A DNA stretch of 64,000 bases, taken from NCBI RefSeq assembly GCF_033115175.1, contig NC_084834.1:12683294-12747293 (forward strand). Direction: 5' to 3'. The translations under genes were made by a program, and so were the position numbers. A model generated the notes under the pieces. It ran no database searches and had not been told where the DNA came from. It was given only the letters and a program-made list of their open reading frames with translations. This document shows positions 35,788-46,700 of the stretch, in pieces (the stretch's first letter is position 1; each line of letters opens with the position of its first letter). This DNA comes from Lepus europaeus. Lineage: Eukaryota; Chordata; Mammalia; Lagomorpha; Leporidae.

Positions 35788-35880
35788 TAAAGTAGTAACC
35801 TCTATTAAACTGATAAGAACAGATACTACACTTGATCTTAGCCAAAAGGCCGAGAAGCGATAAAGCAGTAACCTCTACTA
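35788..35880. repeat. Target-site duplication around the U2 copy
   Basis: The 20-bp arms differ at two positions (T/C each). The left arm overlaps the last U2-matching bases by a few nucleotides, as microhomology priming would give. Confidence 0.85.
35803..35861 (-). pseudogene. U2 snRNA retropseudogene, 3'-truncated
   Basis: Read on the minus strand from 35861, the sequence begins ATCGCTTCTCGGCCTTTTGG and continues as the 5' end of U2 snRNA, including the branch-point recognition region GTGTAGTA, to about U2 nucleotide 59. There it stops at GTTTAATA. It lacks the Sm site and the 3' stem-loops and has no snRNA promoter. The flanks (35788-35807 and 35861-35880, AAAGYAGTAACCTCTA) form a near-perfect direct repeat, so it is a retroposed truncated copy and not a functional gene. 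Confidence 0.93.
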
Positions 35881-37180
35881 ACCTTGACCTCGTTAGTTTA
35901 TTACTTAACCTCCCTACTCCCTTAGATTTGAATGACTTGAATCCTGAGCTTCATAATAATCCCCTGCTAATACTAGATATTTTGTCTAATAGTATATAAG
36001 CTATTTAGTCCATCCACAAAGTCTGTTTGTCAATAAGTGTTTTCTCACCTATAACTACCTTTGGTTTTATATAAAATCTATTCAAAATTATTGAATATCT
36101 GATAGGACTTAGCATTGTGTTAAAGATGGTGACCTGTATGAGTTATCCAAAGTATATGAGGTAGAAAGACAAATATCTTGAACAGAAGGTATGATTTGCA
36201 CATAAATATCTCTGCACAAATGTGAACAGAGTTCTACAAGAAATATATTGGTGAGCTATCACTTAAGAGACAAATTCTACCCTCATCATTTAATACCACT
36301 TTTCTACTATCTGGCTTCTGTATTATCATTGGTTAAGATTCGATTTGGTAAAAATATTTGCTTAAAATTATAGAAATAGCCCATATTTCAGCAAATCAAG
36401 GTAAATAATAATGTAATTCAGAATAAAAAGGGCACTACCTGAACCCTGATCATTTCAGCTTTCTTTTAATAAAATAAGAGTTAAGTAGATATGAAAATGA
36501 CATTCTGAGAAATAAAATGATAATTATTATTTCCAGGTATTTTCAATAACTTACTACATGTATTCTTTCAAGGACTAATTATGAACTGGAGCAGTCATCA
36601 TATTGTGTAGGGAATATAAATTAGTAAAAAAGCAAAGTTATTTACTGCCAAGAGCTATTTTCCAGGTACAGAAATGGGAAAAAGCTAGTTTTTGTAGGAT
36701 GAAAAATTCTCATAAATCCATTGAGGGGAAAAAAGTCATTGTGTGCAGCCAAGTCATTGTGTCTAGCTTTCTAATTTTCTTAGATTGTTACAAGTTACTT
36801 CATATGTTATTATTGAAATTCCTTTTGTTCTTTGCTGGTTTGCATAAAAATCCCCACTGTATTGTTTCACAGGACCTGGTGTTTATATTAATCAGGCACA
36901 TAGTGTTGTAATTGCCAAAGTTAATAATTGTATCTATTACTTGTTATAAAACAAGGGTTCATAATTGTATTCATTAATAAAAAATATTTAAATCACCAAA
37001 GAATTATTTTGGGTGGTAAGGCATCATGGACCAATATAGTTTGTAGACTTGTCTTCTTGGATTTCAAACTGGTGAGGAAAATGGATAGAGGTATGTATAC
37101 ACAGATATATACAGAAAAAAAGACTAGGGCGTGGACACTAGCAGCCTGACTGGTGTTGCCAATCTGGATTTATTCAGTGT
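35881..37180. other. Unique AT-rich DNA
   Basis: No gene is supported. The plus frames at 36603-36911 and 36928-37149 lack acceptor/donor context and any family resemblance I recognise. Confidence 0.4.
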
Positions 37181-37418
37181 CTGAATTCAGGCGTGCCCTG
37201 TCCCTGTTCTTGGCTCTGTGCTGGGCTCTGGACTTGCTCTTGTAGCACTCCTAGGGCAGAGGGAGAGGCGGGATGAGAGCAGCCATGAGAGAGGTCCTTA
37301 CTGAAAATTCTAGGGAGTGGTACAGTTGGGAGCAAAAGGCAGGGAGGGAGGTGTCCAGGTGTCCGCCTGGAGGACTGGGGACGACTCTAGCCAAACTGGA
37401 ACCATGCGGAGAGTCCTG

Positions 37419-37529
37419 CCGGAAGTGGGAAGGGCTGTGACCGGAAGTGAGAAGGGCTGTGACCGGAAGTGAGAAGGGCTGTGACCGGAAGTGGGAAGGG
37501 CTGTGACCGAAAGTGGCAAGGGCTGGTGA
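37419..37529 (+). repeat. 22-bp minisatellite of ETS-type sites
   Basis: Units CCGGAAGTGRGAAGGGCTGTGA start at 37419, 37441, 37463, 37485 and, degraded (CCGAAAGTGGCAAGGG), at 37507; a further partial unit begins at 37530. The first four keep the GGAA core in ACCGGAAGTG-like context. Translation on the minus strand gives a meaningless repeated SHFRS peptide. Confidence 0.92.
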
Positions 37530-37552
37530 CCGAAGCGGCCCGAGAGTCCCAG

Positions 37553-37560
37553 TGACGTCA
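37553..37560. promoter_or_regulatory. CRE palindrome TGACGTCA
   Basis: A perfect 8-bp cAMP-response element, the known CREB/ATF site, directly downstream of the ETS repeats. Confidence 0.65.
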
Positions 37561-38108
37561 GACAAGTCGGGATCCTGAGGAGGTAGGGGTTTCGTCTTTC
37601 CCAGAACCGAAGAACAAGGGGAGGCTGCTTAAACGTCTGGCCCGGTGAGCCCGGCGCTCAGGTTGACGTGTTTAAGGGGAAGGATTTTTGCTTCCACCTT
37701 CGTCGTGCGCTCTGTGGGTGGGTGGCCCGTCGGGGCCTTGAGCATCTTGAACTGTGTTCTTGGCTTCTGGCATCTTCCGTTCAGTTCTCGCGGAGCAGTC
37801 CCGGGAACGGCCTCAGAGCAGTCGGGGAAGTTGACGTGAGAGTGGAGCTGTGGTTTGAACTAGACGTGCCAGCTTAGTGCAGTGATGATGTTGAGGGCGT
37901 GGGGCTGCCTTCCGAAGGGGGTTCTCAGCGGGGCTTGGTTGTTGGAGCCCAGTTGGACCCCCGTTGCTCTGTAGCTTCCTGGCTCAGCTGCTGTGCAACC
38001 CTTCCTCCGCCTGAACTCTGTGCCCTGCCTTGACCCTCAGCACGGCCTGAACCATGGGGCTGCCCAATGCTGGGCTTGATGCAGAGTAAACCTTTTTTCT
38101 TCCTGCAG

Positions 38109-38945
38109 TTAGTTTTCTTTTTAAAGGTTTATTTATTTATTTTAAAGGCAGAGTTACACACACACACAGAGAGAGAGAGAGGGTCTTCCATCCGCTGGTT
38201 CACTCCCCAATTGGCTGCAACGGCCGGAGCAGCACCTATCTGAAGCCAGGAGCCAGGAGCTTCTTCCAGGTCTCCCACGTGGGTGCAGAGGCCCGAGGAC
38301 TTGAGCCATTTTCTGCTGCTTTCCCAGGCCGTAGCAGAGAGCCGGATCAAAAGTGGAACATCTGGGACTCGAACCGGTGCCCATATGGGATGCCGGCCCT
38401 GCAGGCAGAGGCTTTACCCACTGCGACACAGCACTGGCCCCCTGAAGTTAGTTTTCTCAGGGATTTTGTTCTAATGATAAAAGCTGGCGAGAACACCTGC
38501 TCAGGCCTCTGATTTTCTTCAGGACGTGGTGTATGTAGTAGGTGTGGATGGGTGAGTTGCTGACACTCACCTTGAGGCCATGGGTGTTGCCAGCTATAAA
38601 CGCCTTTGAGTTCAGTGCTGCCGCAGGCTTAGAGTGGTCTGGGAACTGGTGACATCTTGTTTCCAGAGTCCATTCTCTCCTAGAACAAGAATCTGTCTGA
38701 GTGGTTGTAGCCAAATGTTTCTGGCCAAATTTGGGTATAGTTTTCAGAAACTCTGTTTCCAAGTTCATGCAGTGCTCATGTGCTTCGTTTTTGATCCTGT
38801 GTCCAGAGATAGCAACCATGTCCAAGAGCAGGTGTTTTGTGGCTTTGATGCGCTGTAGGATGAGCAGGTCATATGTCACCCTCAACTTACTCTATGGGAT
38901 GCACCCATAATGCTTAGTAGTTGTAATAAAATGAATAAGTAAATA
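38109..38945 (+). ncRNA. Candidate terminal exon of a short spliced transcript
   Basis: A strong acceptor-like run (CCTTTTTTCTTCCTGCAG ending 38108) precedes this block, which ends with AATAAA at 38925-38930. With the donor at 37645 it could form a two-exon RNA from the CpG-rich block. A SINE (38119-38445) was inserted later. A 142-codon minus frame at 38457-38885 matches no family I know. Prediction only; unspliced unique DNA is an equal alternative. Confidence 0.25.
38119..38445 (-). mobile_element. C-type SINE with target duplication
   Basis: An antisense copy flanked by AGTTAGTTTTCT (38107-38118 and 38446-38457). Confidence 0.94.
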
Positions 38946-38958
38946 ACCGATGTGATTT

Positions 38959-39004
38959 TTAAAAAGATGTGTTTTATTTATTTGAAAGCAGAGTTACAGA
39001 GAGG

Positions 39005-39045
<41 letters not shown>

Positions 39046-39302
39046 TCCATCTGCTGGTTTTTTCTGTGAATGGCCACAACTGCTGGGCTGGGGCAGGCCA
39101 AAGCCAGGAGCCTGCAACTCCACCAGGATCTCCCACATGGGTAGCAGGGGCCCAAGTACTTGGACTGTCTTCAGCTGCCTTCCCAGGTGTATTAGCAGGA
39201 AGCTAGATCAGAAGTGGAACTGCCAGAACTTGCATGGGTGCTCATATGGGATGCTGGTGTTACAAGCAGTGGATTAACTCTCTGAGTCACAATGCCAGCC
39301 CC
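38959..39302 (-). mobile_element. C-type SINE with target duplication
   Basis: An antisense copy with a long (GA)n tract at about 39008-39042. Flanks AATAACCGATGTGATTT and AATAACAGATGTTAATT are an imperfect duplication. Confidence 0.92.
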
Positions 39303-39320
39303 AATAACAGATGTTAATTT

Positions 39321-39559
39321 GGATCATCTCATGATATTTAAATATGGTTCAATAATTTTACTTTACATTTCCACATCTCAATCTCTATAATATATAATAG
39401 ATATAGATCTCTATAATATATAATAGTAATAGCTTCTAATTAGAATATTATGAGTTTCTCAAGGAATTTGTCAAAGCCTTTCTCATGAATGCTCTATGGA
39501 TGCAACCTTTATATATAAACAGTAGAGTCATGATATTTTAATAACTTTATTTCCCTCAG
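39321..39559. other. AT-rich sequence upstream of exon A
   Basis: TATATAATAGATATAGATC-type low-complexity DNA leading into the acceptor TTATTTCCCTCAG. Confidence 0.5.
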
Positions 39560-39726
39560 CTAAATCCAAAGATGCCAAAGAAAGAAGAGATACACAGAAA
39601 CTGTATCATTTTTATCATGTGTTTGGAAGATCTTTGGTAGGAAGTAACAGATCAGTAAGGATTACAAGAGCGGGCTCGCTGCCATCTCCAGCAAATTCTT
39701 CCAGTCAGAAGAAAAGACAACATCAG
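39560..39726 (+). CDS. DDX60: DDX60-family exon A
   Basis: The acceptor TTCCCTCAG| and donor CAG|GTGCGT bound 167 bp: two bases completing a split codon plus 55 codons. The peptide starts [17 protein letters not shown], contains [11 protein letters not shown] and ends SSQKKRQHQ. It corresponds to the stretch of the family around the SRDP...YHVFQRFYG segment, but identity is low, suggesting relaxed constraint. It ends in phase 0, matching exon B. Confidence 0.7.
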
Positions 39727-42700
39727 GTGCGTTCTTGGGCTAGTGGAACTCATTGCTCTGGGGGTCTTGAGACTCTACTCCCACCCTGTGAGACCTGCGT
39801 TAACTTTACTCAGCATGACAACACTGGTAATCTCATGTTATTGGAGAAAAAAAATTGTTTTAAAAAATACTCCCAAGTACTAACCATGAATTATAACACT
39901 GGGAAAATGAAGGGAAGTGTAACAAAGAAAACAAAATCCTAATGGGACCGTCACAGAATTGAGCACTGATAATGTTTTAGTGAATTCCCTCAGTCACACT
40001 TCTCTCCAGTGTTATTAAACATCTTTTGAAACATAATTTTGTGGATGGATACTCTTCCATAATATGGCAATGTGATGATTTGTTTAGTTATTTCTTTGTT
40101 GGAATATAGAGAAACAAGTAAGGAAAAGAAAAGAAAAGAAACATCCATATTCTCACATCCCACAAGAGCTGTATGAATATTTTGGCATACACCTGTGCAG
40201 TCCTATATTGCCTGTTATTTTTTCTATATGTATTCCATATCTACTAATAGTATAGCTGACTTCTTTCTATATCATTAAATATACAATAAATTCACAATAG
40301 TATGTTATTTCCCAAATTTTAAGCAACTTTAATAGAAAAATCGAGCACACACACACACACACAGCAAATTCATACTATTCAGAAAGGTACTTAAAGTGTG
40401 AAAAATAACTAACATTTTACCTTCTTCAAAGACCTGGTCCTATTAACTTTGGTGAACATCCTTCCACATACTTCCAGTCTATACCCACTTACTAACATGC
40501 ACAGCTTTACAGTTTATATAAGGCTTTATACTTTTTTCCCATTAAACAGTGTGCTTTCTAAAACGTTTTATTGCAATGAGTGAAAACTAAACTTTCCCTT
40601 TAATATTTGCATAATAGTCCATGTTTATTTTTCTATGTTTCCTTTTTAATCTTTAATATGTGTGTATTATTTTACTGTTATAACCCTAGCACTCTTTTCT
40701 GTTCAACCACAGAGATACCCAGTATCTTTCTGTGAGTGTGCTTGCTTTTTTGTTTAACATCATCTCCACAAGGGATTTTGATTGCAAATTCAAATACCAG
40801 TGATATGAGTATTAGTCTATTTGTGTTTCTTCCCCTGTGACTTTCTGTTTGATATCCTTTACTACTTGCCATTGTTGTTATTATTTTGCTTATTGACTGC
40901 TAAAACCCATGATGAGGGTATTTCAGAAAGTTCGTGAGAGAGTGGACCTTTGGCACAGTACTTAAGTTGCTGCTTGGGATGCCTGCATCCCGTATTGGAG
41001 TGCTTGGTTCAAGTTCTGGCTGCTCTGCTCCTCATCCAGCTTCCTGATAGCACACACCCTGGGAGGCAGCAGGTGACGACTCAAACACTGGGGTCCATGC
41101 CCCTCAAATAGAAGACCCCAGCCCAGCCCAGCCTTGACTGTTGTGGGCATTTGGGGAGTGGACCAGCAGATGGGAGATCTCTCTTCATCTGTCTATCTTT
41201 CTGCCTTTCAAATAAAGTTTAAATTAATAGATATTGAAAAGTTTATGTTCAAATAAAATTAGATAACTATTTCAGTGCAAAAATTTTGAAATCCAAGCAT
41301 TTTTTAAAATAATATACATTTTGGTGCATTTTTGAAGCCCCCTCTGTATTTGCTAAAAAGACTTTCTTAGTGCTCATTTTGGTGCTTAAAGAAGTGCAGT
41401 CGTCGGGCTGTTATCCTGTAGACCGTACTCTGTAAGCATACTTTCTCCTCTTGCATAGGGTGTGCACTCCCCTCGGGAGGGAGCTCGTATCATGTGCTAG
41501 TGCTCAGATGTTCTTAGATGGCTTGTATTTCCATACTGGGGGTGGAAGCCTGGGCTAAGTAAAGATGAGCCCTAGAACTGCACAAGAGAGTTAGCCAGAG
41601 AATGGCCATGGTGGCATTTCCCATTGCAAGCAGTATTCCAGCTATTGCAATTTTAGATCTGATTTTTGTCTATTCATAACTGCTTTCATCATATCCTGTT
41701 CTCTTGGCTACCACTGCACAAGAGTTGTATTTGATTTCTATACAGTGCAATGTGTCACACCCCAGGGAGTTTTTGTAATTGAACCAGTTGGTCTGGTCAT
41801 ATAAAAGATACTTATCCTAATTGGACCTTTGTTGGGTGTTTCTTAGACTCAGCACATTTTGGACTGCCAAAACACTGGCTTTTAGTATAATGGGCTGAGG
41901 GATTAACAGCTGAGAAGATAGAGAAAGGGAATAGCCAATTACCATCTTTGTGCATAAAAAAAGATATTTACATTTAATTCTTTGCAACACCAAAGGTCCA
42001 ATTTGATATCCTTAAGTGCTCTGAATGCTAGTCTGAGATATTAAATATTTCCTTCCAAATACAAAAATTAATCTGGAAACAATTGCTTTTATGTTTATTT
42101 AATTTTATTTCTATTTTTAGAAGAAAAATGCAGAAAAACTTATTGAAGAAATTCAAAAGAGACAACTAGCTAAACTAGAGAGAAAGGAGGAAGAGAGATG
42201 GAATAATTTGTCTCTCTCTCTATTGAAAAAGAAATTAAAGAGAATCTTCACTCTGGAATCAAAAGACTAGAAGATTTTCTCCAGATATGTGCTGTTAAAT
42301 CTGTAAAATTTATTGCAGAAATGGTTGGATTGGATGCCTGTTTCAAATTATGGAAAGAATGCTGTCTAAAACCAGGTATATAAGGGCATCAATTTTAGAA
42401 GTTTCTTGAAATCAGAGATTAATAAGGACAGCAAAAGAGCTGGCATTGATTCTTCTGTGATTATGGAACTCTTTTGAAGTCTTAGAAATTAGAAGGATTT
42501 CCTCTTGTTGGATCCACAGTTGTTTGTGTGTGAAAGGCATTGGTGGAAAGAGTCAATTCAAAAGTCAATGCAGCAGACAGTTCTTCACAGCCAGCCATTG
42601 GTCAAATACCATACACACACACACACACACAATTGTTAAATTCTCACAATTCTTTGGGGTAGGCTTCCTATGTTGATATAATACGTAAGGTTCTAGGAGA

Positions 42701-43710
42701 ACCAATTATGTGCCTGAATATCAGTGACACAGCAACATTTTTAATGAAAAGTCTACTTCACTCTATATGCACAAATTGAATAAGTAATAAATTGGGATAT
42801 AACCACAATGTTGTGGCTGAAGGCCAGAGAATGAGCAATTTTGATTGGAGATAAGATAAAAAATATTTATCTCTTAATTGTGGTCACAGAAACGTAATTA
42901 TTAGAAGAGTAATAAAAGAGTATAGAATGGTCATGTTAGAAAATTATTGTATCGGCCGCTAAAGGTCCTGCGGCCTGGCCGCCGGCTCCTCCGCAGCGGC
43001 CCGCGCCAGGTGAGGGCTCGCGACTCCCGGCTGCGGCGCCCGGCGCGTGTTAGCTGGCTCTGGGCGTGCGCCGCCGACGAGGGCTGGGCCGGCGGTCGGT
43101 TAGCGGTCCGTTCGACGCGGGCCGGCACGCCGGGCGCTGCGCGGCCTCGGCGGGCGGCGGTGGCGGCGACGGCGGCCGGGCTCTCGGGTTCTGTGCCCCA
43201 GGCCGGCGCTAGTCGGTGCCCCGGCGGAGCGACGGGCACCCGGGCTCCCTGGCCCCGGGCCCCCCCCGGCTGGGGTGGCTGGGGCAAGGGGACGATGTCT
43301 GCTCGCGCCCCGGTGCCCGCCGTTCACCCTCGGGAGGAGCCGCCCGCGGCGGCCGCAGAGCGGGAGTCGCGGTTGGCCGCGGCAAGCCGGCAGGCCGAGC
43401 AGCCGCCCCCGCCGGCTCGAGACGGGAAGGAGGCGGCGAGGGAGGAGAGGGCCGCGGCCGGCACCAGCGCGGGGGCGCGGGGAGAGCCGTCTCCGGTGCC
43501 GGTGCTGGGACACAGCGTGCCCCAGGCGGCCGTGCCCGTGAGGCCCCTGTCCCCGCACCTGGCGCACAAGGCGCGCGGGCCCGGGGGCCCCTTCGGCGGG
43601 GAGCCGCTGCCACCGCTGCCACCGCCGCCGCCGCGGGGGCCGCCGGCCGAGGACGCCCGAGCTGAGGCGGCAGCGGCCGGCCCCGAGGAAAAGCTGCCGC
43701 CGCCGCCGCC

Positions 43711-43761
<51 letters not shown>

Positions 43762-46700
43762 GCCGCCTAAGGAAAACCCCTGGACCAAAAAGCCTCCCCA
43801 GCACCTGTCCCCCGCCGGGACGGGCCCGCCGCCGCCCCCGCCGGAGACGCTGGAGGCAGAGCTCAGTTCCCCAAAACCTATAAAAGCTGGAAAACTCAAG
43901 ACAAAGAAACCCAGTAAGCCTAGTGATTTCAGCGATGTGGCGAACTGGCCAACGCCAAGTGAATTAGTGAACACTGGATGTCAGAGCGTCATCAGTCAAG
44001 GGAATAAGAAGCTGCAGAATAGAAAGGAAAAAGAAGAGAAGACTGAGAAGAAAAGTAACAATGAGAGTAAAGAAAACCGGGAAATAAAATTAGATGGCCC
44101 TGGTGAAAACGTCAGTGAAGATGAGGCTCAATCAAGTAATCAACGAAAAAGAGCTAATAAGCACAAGTGGGTACCTCTCCACTTGGATGATGTAAGACCA
44201 GACAGTCAAGAAAGACCTGGTTCCCGGAACAGCTCAAGATGTCAACCTGAAACAAATAAATCAGCACATACCAATAGAAGAAATGACACACGAAGTTGGA
44301 GGCGAGATAGAGAAAAAAGAGAAGACCAAGATGAAGTGTCCAGCGTGAGAAGTGAGGGTGGTAATATCCGAGGTTCCTTTAGAGGCCGAGGAAGAGGACG
44401 AGGACGGGGAAGAGGACGGGGAAGAGGAAATCCTCGATTGAACTTTGATTTTTCGTATGGTTATTGAGAACATGGTGAAAGGACTGATCAACCATTTCAG
44501 ACAGATCTTAATACCAGTATGATGTATTACTATGATGATGGTACAGGCGTACAGGTGTATCCTGTGGAGGAAGCGTTGCTTAAAAAGTATATTAAGCGTC
44601 AAATTGAGTATTACTTCAGTATAGAAAATCTAGAACGGGACTTTTTTCTTCGGCGAAAAATGGATGAACAAGGTTTCTTGCCTATTTCCCTGATTGCTGG
44701 TTTTCACAGAGTTCAGGCTCTCACCACAAACCTTAATCTCATCTTAGAGGCATTGAAGGATAGCACAGAAGTAGAAATTGTGGATGAGAAAATGAGAAAA
44801 AAGATAGAACCAGAAAAATGGCCAATTCCAGGCCCTCCTCCACGTAATGTGCCACAGACAGACTTCTCTCAACTGATTGATTGTCCAGAGTTCGTACCAG
44901 GCCAAGCCTTTTGCTCACATACAGAGTCTGCCCCAAATTCTCCAAGAATGGGAAGTCCATTGAGTCCAAAGAAAAATACTGAAACAAGTAATCTTCAAGC
45001 AATGTCTAGAGGTTTGTCTACAAGTTTGCCTGACTTGGACTCAGAACCTTGGATAGAAGTAAAAAAGAGACATCGTCCACCCCCAGTGAAATTGAAGGAA
45101 TCAGTATTTGTAACAGAAGAGGCATCAAATCGACTATATCCTCCTGAAGAACAAGAACAAGCAGAACTTGATTTTTTATTTGATGAAGAGATTGAGCAAA
45201 TAGAAGGACAAAAAAACACATTTGGTGATTGGTCTGATAATGATTCAGATTATGAAATTGATGACCTGGATTTAAATAAGATTTTGATCATAATTCAGAC
45301 ACCACCTTACATGAGAAAACATCCTGGAGGAGATCTAACAGGCAACCATATGTCTTGGGCAAAAATTACATCTGAACTTGCTAAAGTTATCAATGATGGC
45401 TTATATTATTATGAGCAGGATCTGTGGATGCAAGAAGATGAAAATAAACACACAGCCTTAAAGGTAATTATTATGGCCAGCATCTCTCTGCCAATGCTTC
45501 ATTTTATTATATATGGTTGCTTATTTTTCTTTAAACTTAACAAGGTTTATTTTATGAAATTTTGAATGTAAGTATAATTTATATTTAATTGGAAAAATTC
45601 TTCACTGTATTTGATAGTCAGAAGTTGAGGAATGATTTTGTGAAAATAACTAATGAATACTAAAATTACAAAAGCAAAAACAAAAAAAACCCTGATACTG
45701 ACTAAAAACCCTTGCTTTTTTCGGGTGAAAATAGTAAGAAGGCCCTTTCTCGTATGAAGGAATAAAAATGAAATTATGGACAAGCTTAATTTATATACTC
45801 CTTATCTGACTGTAACCCCAGCTGTCTGAGCCAGTGGTTTTAGAGAGGGATTACTTTTGTTACCCCCAGCTCTCTTTAGTTCATGTTGATCTCTCTCAAG
45901 TAGAAATGTTCATAGACATTCTTTCCTTGTGTAGCATTACCATGTTACTAGGGGTGCTGTGTGAAACCTTATTCTAACTTTTTATCTTGTAGTTTACACC
46001 AGATTCTGACCTGTATCCTAGTTATTAGTAGAAAATATAAGAAGGAGACAGTAGTTTATTGGCTAACTACATTCATTTGATGTGAGTTATAATGATACAG
46101 GTAGGGATAAAAAAGGCATTTCTTTTCCTCTATCATTGGGGTTATCAAAAAAGCCTAAAAGTTAAGTATTTGTTTTGGGGATAGAATAATGGGGGAAAGT
46201 TATGACATTCTATGCTAAATAGAAAAGGTATCATGGTCAGAAATAGAAGTAAAGTGTGGCCATGTACTGGTTGAATAGAGGAGCTGCCTATCCATGGGAT
46301 TATCAACAACAGGTGTTCTCCTTGGCCCTTAATTTCTTTCTTTCTGCGGTTTCCATTACTGCTTTCTGCCTCTTCCTTTCTTTAGCCCTGCATCTTTTTG
46401 CAGAACCTAAGTCAGGCTATGACTGCTTGTTAGCTGATTTTAAGCCTGAGCAGTTTGCTGCCCATTCTGCCATGGGAAAGAAAGTATGTTTTTATAAAGT
46501 TTTTCAGTTAGAAGTCTTTCCTTGTTTAAGCATGTTATTTTATTTGTGATATTTAGATTCTATAAATAGTATCTTCCATAACACTTTTGGAAAGAGCTAT
46601 AAATTTCTAATAATAGTTTATAATTGTACTGACCCTGTTCATTAAACTTGTACCATGCTTTTGAATAGCATATATCACACACACAAAAAAAGAAAATTAT

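Larger units (their letters stand above)
37180..38105 (+). promoter_or_regulatory. GC/CpG-rich promoter-like block
   Basis: About 0.9 kb is clearly richer in G+C and CpG than the AT-rich surroundings. It contains five or more 22-bp repeats with CCGGAAGT (ETS/GABP-type core), a perfect CRE palindrome TGACGTCA at 37553-37560, no evident TATA box near it, and a consensus-like 5' splice donor CCG|GTGAGC at 37644/37645. Together these look like a TATA-less CpG-island promoter. It lies about 1.9 kb upstream of the first visible DDX60-family exon and on a compatible strand, but a link to that gene is not shown by the sequence. Confidence 0.55.
42954..46690 (+). pseudogene. LARP1B: LARP1B retrocopy (processed, nearly full transcript)
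   Basis: An intronless 3.7-kb copy of a LARP1B mRNA sits in the DDX60-family intron. It has a GC-rich leader and first coding block, NPWTK and WPTPSE motifs, an RG-rich box, a complete La motif ([19 protein letters not shown]), a PAM2-like [10 protein letters not shown] and the [13 protein letters not shown] segment. After HTALK the frame passes a GT donor-like GTAATT into apparent parental intron sequence, ending at ATTAAA (46641) and a short A-rich tail (ACACACACAAAAAA). Perfect 16-bp duplications flank it. One in-frame TGA (44465-44467) splits the coding frame. LARP1B is a La-related RNA-binding protein; whether this copy is transcribed is unknown. Confidence 0.93.

Noticed and set aside
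37251-37565. Minus-strand frame with repeated SHFRSQPFSLP peptide
   Set aside because: It is the 22-bp minisatellite read through, not a protein repeat gene.
37590-37600. Interferon-response element near the CpG-rich block (TTTCGTCTTTC)
   Set aside because: The two TTTC half-sites are three bases apart instead of the two of a canonical ISRE, so this is not claimed as a site.
38457-38885. Minus-strand 142-codon frame
   Set aside because: No family match I recognise, no splice or promoter context, and it overlaps a possible plus-strand exon; treated as chance.
43100-43974. Antisense frames of 137-234 codons opposite the LARP1B GC-rich block
   Set aside because: Arginine- and glycine-rich frames expected from the reverse of (CCG)n; no family resemblance.
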